From Stomoxys calcitrans (taxonomy: Eukaryota > Arthropoda > Insecta > Diptera > Muscidae): a DNA stretch of 64,000 nt. The position numbers and the translations under genes were made by a program. Shown here in pieces: positions 45,962-57,000 of this stretch (positions are counted from its first letter, which is position 1; each line of letters begins with the position of its first letter). Below the pieces are notes generated by a model. The model was not told the origin of the DNA and did not search any database. It saw only the letters and a list, made by a program, of their open reading frames with translations. Location: assembly GCF_963082655.1 (NCBI RefSeq), contig NC_081553.1:189301619-189365618 (forward strand), given 5' to 3'.

Positions 45962-47350
45962 TTTTATACCCTCCACCATAAGATGGGGGGTATACTAATT
46001 TAGTCATTCTGTTTGTAACTACTCGAAATATTCGTCTGAGACCCCATAAAGTATATATATTCTTGATCGTCGTGAAATTTTATGTCGATCTAGCCATGTC
46101 CGTCCGTCTGTCCGTCCGTCTGTCTGTCGAAAGCACGCTAACTTCCGAAGGAGTAAAGCTAGCCGCTTGAAATTTTGCACAAATACTTCTTATTAGTGTA
46201 GGTCGGTCGGTATTGTAAATGGATCATATCGGTCCATGTTTTGATATAGCTGCCATATAAACCGATCTTGGGTCTTGACTTCTTGAGCCTCTAGCGTGCG
46301 CAATTCTTATCCGATTGAAATGAAATTTTGCACGACGTGTTTGGCTATGATATCCAACAACTGCGCCAAGTATAGTTCAAATCGGTCCATAACCTGATAT
46401 AGCTGCCATATAAACCGATCTTGGGTCTTGACTTCTTGAGCCTCTAGCGTGCGCAATTCTTATCCGATCAGAATGAAATTTTGCACGACGTATTTTGTTA
46501 TGATATCCAACAACTGTGCCAAGTATGGTTCAAATCGGTTCATAACCTGATATAGCTGCCATATAAACCGATCATGGGTCTTGACTTCTTAAGCCTCTAG
46601 AGTGCGCAATGCTTATCCGATTTAACTGAAATTTTGCACGACGTGTTTTGTTATAATATCCAACAACTGTGCCAAGTATGGTTCAAATCGATCCATAATC
46701 TGATATAGCTGCCATATAAACCGATCTTGGGTCCTGACTTCTTGTGCCTCTAGCGTGCGCAATTCTTATCCGATCAGAATGAACTTTTGCACGACGTGTT
46801 TTGTTATGATAACCAACAGCTGTGCCAAGTATGGTTCAAATTGGTCCATAACCTGATATAGCTGCCATATAAACTGATCTTGGGTCTTGACTTCTTGAGC
46901 CTCTAGAGTGCGCAATTCTTATCCGATTGGAATGAATTTTTGCACGAAGTATTTCGTTATGATATCCAACAACTGTGCCAAGTATGGTGCAAATCGGTTC
47001 AAATCATAACTTGATATAGCTGCCATATAAACAGATCTGGGGATTTGACTTCTTAAGCCTCTAGATGGCCCAATTCCTATCCGATTTGGCAGAAATTTTG
47101 CATGACGTATTTTATTTTTACTTTCAACAACTGTGTCAAATAAGGTTCAAATCGGTTCATAACCTGATATAGCTGCCATATAAACCCATCTGGGATCTTG
47201 ACTTCTTGACCCCTAGAGGTCGCAATTATTATCCGATATGCCTGAAATTTTGTACGACGAATCCTTTCATGATCATCAACAAACGTGTTTAGTATGGTCT
47301 GAATCGGTCTATAGCCCGATACAGCTCCCAAGTAAATGGTTCTCTCTTAG
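45962..47350 (+). mobile_element. D1 DINE-like element, near full length
   Basis: Starts TTTTTATACCCTCCACCATA, then core, then (GTCY)n at about 46100-46128. Unit landmarks are at 46251, 46404, 46557, 46710, 46863, 47021 and 47174 (153 x4, 158, 153). The 158 step is explained by a small duplicated AAATCGGTTC/AAATC. The right end is TTAGCACGCTTTTACTTG with the hairpin deleted. Confidence 0.93.
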
Positions 47351-47354
47351 CACG

Positions 47355-48545
47355 CTTTTACTTGATTTTTTAATCAATTCTGCAGTAGGGATCAGACTAC
47401 AGTGTCCGCAGGCGCCGCATGACCAAAGGGAAAGCTACCTTATTCTCTCAGCAGAGGTCGTAGGAATTTGTCTAGTCACAATGTTCAGAGGCATTAGATG
47501 TAGTAATAAATTCAGTGCATCAGATGGAATCTTCCTCAGCGCGGCTGTGATGCATAAACAAACCAACCTTTGGATCCATCAGAGTATTGAACAATAAGGT
47601 GGACTTTAGAATATCGTCCACCAGACCACAACACCATATAGTATTATAGGTCTGACAACTGCAGTATATACCCAGTACATGACGCGCGGTTTACACCGCC
47701 AACATTTACCAACAGCCCTCTTGCAGATGTATAGGGCAAGAGAACCCTTTCCAAAATGTTGGATTCGAAATTCAATTTCTCGTCTAGCAAAACACCCAGG
47801 TATTTTGAGCTTTCTGTAAATGGAACATTCTCCCCTCCCAAGAAGACAGGTGTCACTGTAGGCAACTTGTATCTCCTGCTGAATACAACTACTTCGGTCT
47901 TGCACCGATTTACGCCTAGACCACTTTAGGTAACCCACTTCGCTGTTGCACGTAAAACTTCCTGAAGTATATCTCTTAGAGTACTGGGAAACTTTCCCCT
48001 AACCATAATTGCTACGTCATCATAAGCGACCAAATTTACGCCTTTTTCTTCCTGAGACCATGGCTATATTCCCAAGTAGAGGAGGTAATACACCTTCTTG
48101 AAGTGTGCCCTTGTTGACCCATCTTCTTAACTTTCTTACAGTAGACTTGATGCCTGGAAACTCCAACTCCTTCATGATTGACGTCCATATTACATTATTG
48201 AAAGCACCTTCACTGTCAAGAAATGCTACCATTGCATATACCTTGACAGCGAGAGAACCCTCTATGTACCAGACTAGGTCCTGAAGGGCTGTTTCAGTGG
48301 ATTTGCCTGTACCATATGCATTCTGATGCCGCGACAGGCGATGTTCAGGAATCTTTGCCCAAAGAAATGTTTCTGCCAAACTCTCAAGAGTCTTCAGCAT
48401 TAAGGATGACAGACTAATAGGACGTAAATCTTTCGTCTTCGTGTAATATGGTTTTCCTGCTTTCCAGTCGCTGGTTGAAAGACTGAGATTATATTCCATT
48501 AGTCTTCCAACTATGGCTTCAGGTTCTGGGGGAATGATTGGCATC
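47355..48545 (-). pseudogene. NL-B reverse transcriptase fragment, copy 4
   Basis: The minus strand encodes the RT N-terminal half in one 174-residue frame (48020-48544): KDLRPISLSSLMLKTLESLA (motif 1 region), SRHQNAYGTGKSTETALQDL (fingers), YAMVAFLDSEGAFNNV (motif A) and TLQEGVLPPLLGNIA (motif B). A frame change leads to VAYDDVAIMVRG (motif C, one residue shorter than the usual YADD). The thumb segment follows in another frame (47606-47938: FTESSKYLGVLLDEKLNFES in a parallel frame, RPIILYGVVVWW). This segment was not followed by RNase H here. It sits between two D1 elements. Confidence 0.9.
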
Positions 48546-48614
48546 CAAGCGTGCGCAATTGATCGAAATATCTACGCCTGGCCAGATATCACCAATCTTT
48601 TTTAGCGCACAACT

Positions 48615-50080
48615 ATACGTTGATCTCCAACTAACTAATTTCGTCATTCTGTTTGTAACTACTCGAAATATTCGTCTGAGACCCCATAAAGTATATATAT
48701 TCTTGATCGTCGCGACATTTTATGTCGATCTAGCCATGTCCGTCCGTCCGTCTGTCTGTCTGTCGAAAGCACGCTAACTTCCGAAGGAGTAAAGATAGCC
48801 GCTTGAAAATACTTCTTATTAGTGTAGGTTGGGTTGTAAATGGGCCATATCGGTCCATGTTTTGATATAGCTGCCATATAAACCGATCTTGGGTCTTGAT
48901 TTCTTGAGCCTCTAGAGGGCGCAATTCTTATCCGATTGGAATGAAATTTTGCATGACGTGTTTTGTTATGATACCCCACAACTGTGCCAAGTATGGTTCA
49001 AATCGGTCCGTAACCTGATATAGCTGCCAAATAAACCGATCATGGGTCTTGACTTCTTGAGCCTGTAGAGAGCGCAATTCTTACCCGATTGAAATGAAAT
49101 TTTGCACGACGTATTTTGTTATGATGTCCAACAACTGTGCCAAGTATGGTTCAAATTGGTCCATAACGTGATATAGCTGCCATATAAACCGATCTTGGGT
49201 CTTGACTTCTTGAGCCTCTACAGTGCGCAATTCTTATCCGATTAGAATGAAATTTTGCACGACGTGTTTTACTATGCAATCCAACAACTGTGCCAAATCT
49301 GGTTCAAATCGGCCTATAACCTGATATAGCTGCCATATAAACCGATCTTGGGTCTTGACTTCTTGAGCCTCTAGAGTGCGCAATTCTTATCCGATTGAAA
49401 TGAAATTTTGCACGACGTGTTTTGTTATGATATCCAACAAATATGCCAAGTCTGGTTCAAATCGGTCCATAACCTGATACAGCTGCCATATAAACCGATC
49501 TTGGGTCTTGACTTCTTGAGCCTCTAGAGTGCGCAATTCTTATCCGATTTGGCTGAAATTTTGCATGATGTATTTTATTCTTACTTTCAACAACTGTGTC
49601 AAATAAGGTTCAAATCGGTTCATAACCTGATATAGCTGCCATATAAACCGATCTTGGGTCTTGACTTCTTGAGCCTCTAGAGGTCGCAATTATTATCCGA
49701 TTTGTCTGAAATTTTGTACGAAAGATTTTCTCATGACCATCAACATACGTGTTTATTATGGTCTGAATCGGTCTATAGCCTGATACAGATCCCATATAAA
49801 TCGATCTCTCTATTTTACTTCTTGAGCCCCCAAAGGGCCCAGTTTTATTCAAATTGGCTGACATTTTACACAGGTCTCCAACATATAATTTAATTGTGGT
49901 CCAAACCGGACCATATCTTGATATCGCTCTAATAGCAGAGCAAATCTTTTCTTATATCCTTTTTATTTTGCGTAAAAAGAGACGCCGGGAAAAGAACTCG
50001 ACAAATGCGATCAATGGTGGAGGGTATGTAAGATTCGGCCCGACCGAACTTAGCACGCTTTTACTTGTTTATACCAACCT
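48615..50080 (+). mobile_element. D1 DINE-like element with seven evenly spaced units
   Basis: The core-side end is truncated at about 48615 (ACTAATTTCGTCATTCTG), followed by core and (GTCY)n (about 48739-48764). Landmarks at 48872, 49025, 49178, 49331, 49484, 49637 and 49790 are all exactly 153 bp apart. Ends with GATCAATGGTGGAGGGTATG, the hairpin ATTCGGCCCGACCGAA and CACGCTTTTACTTG. Confidence 0.95.
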
Positions 50081-50094
50081 CTTAAAGAGGATAC

Positions 50095-50185
50095 TTTATA
50101 GGATCGAAAATGGATATTTCAATGAGTTGCAAAAGGAATGACAAAATGAATAAATCCCCATCCTTCGGTGGTGGATAAAAAAATT
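50095..50185 (-). mobile_element. DINE-like core-side terminus, inverted fragment
   Basis: GGAATGACAAAATGAATAAA and CCCATCCTTCGGTGGTGGAT mirror the start of the D2 element at 20811. Truncated before the core. Confidence 0.75.
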
Positions 50186-50197
50186 AAAGACTTCTAC

Positions 50198-50510
50198 GCG
50201 ATCTTACGTCCTGGTTGTTATTACACTCATGGCCAGTTTACTGTCTGTAAAAATGTTCATACTCGACGTTCTTGAGTTAACATCACACCACCGCAAGCAT
50301 TCTGTGATCGCCAGGATCTCAGCCTGCAGGATCATATTATGGTCAGGCAGACAGATCTCAGTGCTTTGGCTCTCAATGTAGACCCCCTGGCCCACTCTGT
50401 CCCCTAGCTTTGATCCTGCTGTATAGCACGACCTCCCAGATGGCAAAACTAGAGTTCCGTCAAACCAAGACTGTACCTCTGGCAGAAGTGTCCCGCACTC
50501 GAACTCAAAA
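50198..50510 (-). pseudogene. NL-A RNase H fragment, copy 3
   Basis: An 80-residue minus-strand frame (50204-50446) holds the RNase H N-terminal half: SCYTAGSKLGDRVGQGVYIE (first catalytic position altered to A-G), LQAEILAITECLRWCD and NIFTDSKLAM. Upstream, QSWFDGTLVLPSGR also matches NL-A. Both ends are truncated and no 3' tail is present. Confidence 0.88.
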
Positions 50511-51088
50511 AAAAATCTGTTACCTAGTGCTATTCCATTGTTTGTGTTTTTCGTTAAGGCCTTTATGGGCCTTGTTTTTTATTTTGCTGTATGGTTTTTC
50601 GGCCAATAATGTAATGCAGTTGCAATGTGCGACTGTTGCAAAAGCATACACCACAAGAACCAACAAAGTAATGCCACAGCAACATATACATTGGTATGTA
50701 CGTAGATCTTGCAGTGGAGAAAATTGTTGAAAATTTTCACATTTCCTTTCACTAGTATGTATGTAATTCTGCTTGTGAAAAGATTCCTTAACTACTGAGA
50801 TGAGGAAATTTATTTACTTTGACTTATCTTTTCGTTTGAGTCAGTGTCAAGCTGGGCTGTAAAGGTAATCACCATCATACGCTAACCGCAAGAGTCCCTT
50901 TAACGATACAAAACAAATAGAAGAAAATAAAAAATTAAAAATGCCAAAGAAAACAAAGAATACTAGTACTGTGATTTCGTTATTATAAATTTAATTAAAG
51001 TCAAGCAGAAAAAGTTGCGAATTGATGTTACTACAATACATCCTTAAACTTAAATGGGGCGATTTATACATTTATACAAATGTAAAAT
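50511..51088. other. Unique AT-rich sequence, no gene seen
   Basis: No repeat family. The frame at 50410-50730 (+) is a read-through from NL-A and has no domain. Confidence 0.55.
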
Positions 51089-51089
51089 A

Positions 51090-51401
51090 AAAAATTTTGC
51101 CCATGACCATTCCACTAAGGAACAGGGGAAAACTTCTTACATATCAATGAGTACAGTCCGATTTAAGTTTAAGCTCACTGATAAGGGGTCTCCATTTTAT
51201 AGCCGAGTCCGAACGGCGTGCCACAGTGCGACACCTCTTTGGAGAGAAGTTTTACATGGCATAGTACCTCACAAATGTTGCCAGCATTAGGAGGGGAAAA
51301 CCACCGCTGAATTTTCTTTTATTGATGGTCTCGCCAGGATTTTAACCCGGGCGTTCAGCGTCATAGGCGGACATGCTAACCTCTGCGCTACGGTGGCCTC
51401 C
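51090..51401 (-). mobile_element. SINE-A copy 7
   Basis: Minus-strand start GGAGGCCACCGTAGCGCAGA, perfect A box, and B box GGTTAAAATCC (two changes). Full body and a tail with AGTGGAATGGTCATGGGC. Confidence 0.92.
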
Positions 51402-51640
51402 ATATACATTTAACAGCTATATCCAAATCTACACCGATGTCCACCAAAATTTTTAGAGTTCATCTATCGGCTAAAATAGGGATATGGGGAAAACATGTTT
51501 AACTAATGTGATATCCACCTCGACTATAAAAAAACGACAGATGGGCAAACGGTACAGGAAGGATATGCAGACAGACGGATATGGCTATGCATTATCAGGA
51601 AGTATTTCTAATTGGAACTGTATATTTTATTACAATCACA
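51402..51640 (-). mobile_element. Eroded DINE-like fragment with (GTCY)n tract
   Basis: AACAGCTATATCCAAATCTA resembles an array unit. CAGACAGACGGATATGGCTA (about 51569) is an inverted (GTCY)n/core trace. The ends are unclear. Confidence 0.6.
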
Positions 51641-51764
51641 AGAATGCCACAGAGTACAGTTGATTTTTCAACTATAAATACAAACTAAATATGTACTCCG
51701 TTTGGATTGTGATTAAGGCGTGCTACACAGTGGCATAGAACCGAAAAAAACTAGTGAAAAACAA
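51641..51764. other. Short unclassified spacer
   Basis: Nothing recognisable. Confidence 0.4.
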
Positions 51765-52505
51765 TTAAAAGCGTGCTAAGTTCGACCGGGCCTAATCTTA
51801 TATACCCTCCACCATGGATCGCATTTGTCGAGTTCTTTGCGCAGTATCTGTTTTTAGACAAACGAAGTATAATGCACAAGGTCGGAGGAGTGGCTATATC
51901 AAGTTATAGTCCGATTCGGGGATCAAGAAGCGAAATCGGGAGATCGGTTTATATGGGAGATGTATCAAGCTATAGATCGATTCTGACCACATTGCACACG
52001 CATGTTGAAGGGAGGAGCTCAAGAAGTCAAGACCCAATATCGGTTTCTATGACAGCTATATCAGGTTATGGACCGATATGAACCATACTAGGCACAGTTG
52101 TTGGATATCATAACAAAACACGTCGTGCAAAATTTCATTCGAATCGGAAAAGAATTGCACACTCTAGAGGCTCAAGAAGTCAAGACCCAAGATCGGTTTA
52201 TATGGCAGCTATATTAAAACATGGACCGATATGGCCCATTTACAATACCAACCGACCTACACTAATAAGAAGTGCAATGTGTGCAAAATTTCAAGCGGCT
52301 ACTTTACTCCTTCAAATGTTAGCGTGCTTTCGGCAGACAGACGGACGGACAGACGGACGGACTGACATGGCTAGATCGACTTATAATGACATGACGATCA
52401 AGAATATATATACTTTATGGGGTCTCAGACCCATAATTCTAGGTGTTATTTACAAACAGTATGACGAAATTAGTATACCCCCCATCCTATGGTGGAGGGT
52501 ATGAA
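51765..52505 (-). mobile_element. D1 DINE-like element, short array, reverse
   Basis: The left end AAGCGTGCTAAGTTCGACCG has a partly broken hairpin (GACCGGGCC), then TATACCCTCCACCATGGATC, about three units, an inverted (GTCY)n tract at about 52335-52366, the core, and CCCATCCTATGGTGGAGGGT at the right end. Confidence 0.92.
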
Positions 52506-52589
52506 AATATGCCGAATGAGAACGGTTAGTGATATCTCTTTGAAGTTTGGAAGTGTTAGCGGGATCGTTCCAAAATTTCAAGGCCTTAG

Positions 52590-53641
52590 TATCTCCGTAT
52601 TTTAAAAATCACGAAGGCATTTTAGTTCGATATTCGTTTTGACACATGATTTGGATTTGTAATATTGTAATTTATTGGCACCCGTACAACAAGAACGTAT
52701 GTTCTTAAGATTATAGTACGGAAGATTTAATCCTTCAAGGTTCGACCTTGCAAATCTAGTTCTCTTAAATAAATGAGATGGTGCTTGTGTATATATTTTC
52801 TTATGTAAAAAGGTCGAAGACTTCATGAGCAACACATCGCGAAATGATACACCATATAAAGATCTGGAGTAATGGAATGTGAAGTCAGGGCGACGAAGAC
52901 CATATACATAGCGTACTACACTGTTGTAAAACGTATCGATCTTCCGGCTGCTTCGAGAATCGCAGTTATCAAATAGTTCACAACCGTTGAGAAGGCTAGG
53001 TATAATATATGACTTTGTCAACAGTATTCTTACCCAAAGAGGAGTAAACTGTTGAGCTGCCCAAATCAAGGCCAACAGCACCATTAATATGGTCTGTCCT
53101 TGACAAGGTATTGTTGAATGTCACCCCCAAGTTCTTCGCACGAGCCACGATCTCCAATCTCTGACTTGCCACAACAACAACAGTGTCGCAAGTGTAACGT
53201 AAAACCCATTTCTTAATTACCATGCACTTGGACTTAAGGGGATTGAGACACAAACCATTAGCATTTGCCGATTCATAAATCCGAGACAGATCATGGTTCA
53301 GCATCCCGACATGGTCTTCTAGATATTCCTTAGGACTACTTATATAGACCTACACATTATCCGCATACATGTAGGCCTTGCAAAGTGAGAGCAGGTCTGG
53401 CAGGTCGTTGCTATATAAAGAACATAGAATAGGACCCAGGATTGATTCCTGAGGTACTCCCCGAATAACAGGCAAGGGAATAGAAACAGCTGACTGGAGA
53501 GATATGACGTAATTAAGCGAACAGACGAAGACGAGAAAGGAAACAGGTGTTTTAACTTTTAACCGCCAACATATTGTGAATGTATCGAATGCCTTTGAAT
53601 GGTCGAGGTGGACCAGGAGGATCAATTCTTCATTCTCCAAG
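52590..53641 (-). pseudogene. NL-C non-LTR reverse transcriptase, downstream part
   Basis: The minus strand encodes, with few breaks, RT motif A (LVHLDHSKAFDT), motif B (RGVPQESILGPILCSLY) and motif C altered to YADN (normally YADD), then a single stop. It continues to HVGMLNHDLSRIYESANANG, AKNLGVTFNNTLSRTDHING and, after a frameshift, SYIIPSLLNGCELFDNCDSR with the C-terminal RFARSNLEGLNLPYYNLKNI. No RNase H follows, unlike NL-A and NL-B. The order fits jockey/CR1-type elements; the clade is inference. The loss of the catalytic Asp and the stop make it inactive. Its upstream part continues beyond the MITE at 53879. Confidence 0.88.
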
Positions 53642-53878
53642 TTAGGTTGCCCAAAAAGTAATTGCGGATTTTTCATATAGTCGGCGTTGACACATTTTTT
53701 CCCAGCTTGTGACTCTGTAATTGCATTCTTTCTTCTGTCAGTTATCAGCTGTTACTTTCAGCTTGCTTTAGAAAAAAAGTGTAAAAAAAGTATATTTGAA
53801 TAAAGTTCATTCTAAGTTTTATTAAAAATGCATTTACTTTCTTTTAAAAAATCCGCAATTAGTTTTTGGGCAACCCAA
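53642..53878. mobile_element. MITE-M copy 3, nested in the NL-C RT frame
   Basis: The right end (plus strand) TTTTTGGGCAACCCAA is followed by TA at 53879-53880. The left end GGTTGCCCAAAAAGTAATTG lacks its outermost bases. The interior matches copies 1 and 2. Flanking sequence on both sides is RT coding sequence in the same frame. Confidence 0.93.
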
Positions 53879-54004
53879 TATTTCCAATGTCCTCCACGAC
53901 ATCTGCTAGAGCACTTATACAGCTAAGTCCGGGTCGGAAACTTGACTGCTTTTTATATAAAAGAGAGTTTTCATTTATATACGAAAACATTTGCCTATAC
54001 ATTA
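53879..54004 (-). pseudogene. NL-C reverse transcriptase, upstream part
   Basis: Minus strand YRQMFSYINENSLLYKKQSS then FRPGLSCISALADVVEDIGN, the fingers segment that precedes RT motif A (families show Q.GFRPG.SC.TAL). It is cut on its 5' side by the D1 element at 54005. Confidence 0.88.
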
Positions 54005-54690
54005 TTTTTATGCCCTCCACCATAGGATGGGGGTATACTAATTTCGTCATTCTGTTTGTAACACCTCGAAATATGCATCTGAGACCCCATAAAGTATATA
54101 TATTCTTGATCGTCATGTCATTTTAAGTTGATTTAGCCATGTCCGTCCGGCTGACGAGAGCACGCTTACTTTCGAAGGAGTTAAGCCAGCCGCTTGAAAT
54201 TTTGCACAAATATTGTATTGTAAATCGGTCCATGTTTAGATATAGCTGCCATATAAACCGAACTGGGATATTGACTTCTTGAACCTCTAGAGGGCGTAAT
54301 TCTCATCCGATTTGGTAGAAATTTTGTACAACGGCTTCTCTCATGACCCTCAACATTCGTGTCTAATATGATCTGAATCGATCTATAGCTTGATACAGCT
54401 CCCATATAAACCGATCTCCCGATTTTGCTTTTTGAGCCCCCACAAGGCGCAATTCTTATCCGATTGCACTGACATACACAAAACACAATGACTTCTACAA
54501 TGTTCAGCGTTCAATTCATTTATGGTCCGAATCGGACTATAACCCGATATAGCTCCAATAAGATAACTGTTCATATTCAATATTCTTTGTTTACCTATAA
54601 AGAGATACCGCGCAAAGAACTCGACAAATGCGATCCATGGAGGAGGGTGTATAAGATTCGATCCGGCCGAACTTAGCACGCTATTACTTG
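54005..54690 (+). mobile_element. D1 DINE-like element, short array
   Basis: Starts TTTTTATGCCCTCCACCATA, complete core (TATATATTCTTGATCGTCAT), a much shortened (GTCY)n (GTCCGTCCGGCTG), two to three units, GATCCATGGAGGAGGGTGTA, the hairpin ATTCGATCCGGCCGAA (partly mismatched) and CACGCTATTACTTG. Confidence 0.93.
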
Positions 54691-55745
54691 TTTATCCTAT
54701 TTCGCTGAAATTTGAAACAGTGAGTAGTTTAAGGCTTCCCGACATCTGACCTAAATATGGTTCAGATCGGACCATATTTGCATATAGCTGCCATATAGAC
54801 CGATCTCCTGATTAAGGGTCTGAAGAAAAGCTTTATTTATTACCCGATTTCGCTGAAATTTGAAACGGTGAGTAGTTTTAGGCCTCTCAACATAGGACCT
54901 TAATATGGTTCAGATCGGACAATATTAAGATAAAGCTGCCATATATCGATCTCCCGATTAAGGGTCTGAAGTCCATAAAAGCTTTATTTTTTAACCGATT
55001 TCGCTGAAATTTGAAACAGTGGGATATTTTAAGCCTCCCGACATCTAGCCTAAATATAGTTCAGATCGGTCTATATTTGCATATAACTGCCATATAGACC
55101 GATCTGGCGAATAAGGGTCTTGAGTCCATGAAAGCCGCAATTGTTACCCAATTTCGATGAAATTTGAAATAGTGAGTTAATAAAAGCTTCCAGGCATCTG
55201 ACCCAAATATGGTTCGGATCGGACTATATTTAGATATAGCTGCCATATAGACCGATCCGCCGATTTAGGGTCTTAAGCCCATAAAAGCCGCATTTATTAC
55301 CCGATTTCACTGAAATCCGACATCCGACTCAAATATGTTTCAGATCGGTATATATTTCGATATAGCTTCCATATAGACGGATCTGCCGATTAAGGAGCCC
55401 ATGGAAGCCACATTCATTATCCGATTTCGCTGGAATTTGACACAGTGACTTGTATTGAGCCTCCCGTCATCCGACCAGAACATGGTCCAGATCAGACTAT
55501 GTATAGATATAGCTGTCATATAGACCGACTTTCCCATAAAAAGCGGATTTGTTGACGGATTTCGCTGAAACTGTGACTTGTAAAAGAGTTCTTGGGACTT
55601 CAATCAAATATGATCCAGACCAGCCCCGATTTGCATATTACAATAGATATAATAGTGGAGTTGTTATAAATGATGGCGGTTAATTTGCCAATGGTAGTGA
55701 GTATCCAAAGTTCCGCACGGCCCAACTTAACACGTTTTAAGGTGT
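54691..55745 (+). mobile_element. D2/D3-type array with hairpin terminus
   Basis: Units with ATTTCGCTGAAATTTGAAAC and GACCTAAATATGGTTCAGAT. Landmarks at 54786, 54935, 55085, 55238, 55364 and 55511 (149, 150, 153, 126, 147). It begins directly at the D1 terminus, without its own core end, and stops at a decayed hairpin (GTTCCGCACGGCCCAACTT). The minus-strand frames at 55061-55246 and 55340-55603 are array read-through. Confidence 0.85.
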
Positions 55746-55914
55746 TTTTAATATTACACCCTTAAAAATACCTCTGTTCAAAATTTTAGAGCTCAATGCT
55801 AACTCTAACTATTTTGGTCCAATGAATACACTAAGAGGCAACAGTGTGTCCAAGGCGCTTTGACATCTTTTCTACGTTCGTCTAGAAGAATACATTTTCT
55901 GTAATGGCCAATTG
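55746..55914. other. Short unclassified spacer
   Basis: Nothing recognised except the 20-bp similarity to 36580 noted there. Confidence 0.4.
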
Positions 55915-57000
55915 AAGTAAAGTAAAAGTAAGACGTTTTCGTCCATTGTGATACCACAGGAACAGAAAAAGGAAGATGCCTTCTAGTTCCTACCGTTGAA
56001 CCATCCAGATCGCTTTAAAAAGCCCAATAACTTGCGAATGTTCACATCCGCTAAATCAGACAGCTTCTCAAAGAATTGAGAAACCGAAAGTGGAACTCCT
56101 TCTAACTGCTAATGCGGGACACACACACAGAAGGTGTTCTATAGTCTCTTTTTCCTCGATGTCCTCACAGCTTCTGCAAATGTCGTTGCTGGCAAACCTT
56201 CAGTCTGTCAGCATGTTTTCCGATTAGACAGAGTGCTCTGTCATGACGGACACAATAACTGAGATGTCTGTTCTAGCCAATGACAGCAAAGCAGTAGACC
56301 TCTTCAAGTCTAGATGAGGCCACATAGTTTTGGAATGGTCACAGACCCCTTCGGACCTGGTCCTGAAAACTTAGCTTACATGTCGCTAGAGGCATACCCA
56401 CAGATTCCAGTATCCCTGGAATGTGTAGGGTAGTTCCTAGTCTAGCAAGCTCGTCTGCTTTACAGTTTCCTGGAATATCTCTGTGGGCCGGCACCCAGAA
56501 CATGTGAATTTTGAACTGTTCAGCCATCTTGTTGGGAGATCTGCGACAATTGACGGCGGTTTTTGTGTTCATAAATACGTTCGCCAGGGATTTAATGGCT
56601 CTCTGGCTGTTTGAGAATATATTTATGCCAATCGTCGTAATGACATTATATCTCAGCCATTCCACCACTTCCTTAATTGCAAGGATCTCTGCTTGATGCA
56701 CACTGCAGTTATCGGGTAAACTCTTCGATATAACCAGTTCTAGATATTTAGAGTACACCCCAAAGCCCACCGGGTCGTTTAGTTTGGAACCATCCGTTCC
56801 ACCACTTCCTTAATTGCAAGGATCTCTACTTGATTCACACTGCAGTGATCGGGTAAACTCTTCGATATGACCAGTTCTAGATCTTTAGAGTACACCCCAA
56901 AGACCACCGGGTCGTTTAGTTTGGAACCATCCGTATAGAAGTCTATATAACTTCCGTTACCAGGGATATCGTAGTTCCAATCGGTTCTATCAGGAATAGT
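55915..57000 (-). pseudogene. NL-B retrotransposon 3' part with RNase H, copy 5
   Basis: The minus-strand frame 56339-56770 (143 residues) covers most of RNase H: GFGVYSKYLEL, QAEILAIKEVVEW (catalytic Glu), GINIFSNSQRAIKSL (Asp replaced by Asn), FWVPAHRDIPGNCKADELAR (His and Asp). Downstream, the finger and 3' UTR match copy 1, including the uninterrupted target of MITE-M copy 2. A 137-bp tandem duplication (56662-56798 and 56799-56935) disrupts the N-terminal part of RNase H. Confidence 0.9.
56662..56935. repeat. 137-bp tandem duplication inside NL-B RNase H
   Basis: Copies start CCACCACTTCCTTAATTGCA at 56662 and 56799 and both end in GTTTAGTTTGGAACCATCCG. A few substitutions separate them. 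Confidence 0.92.
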
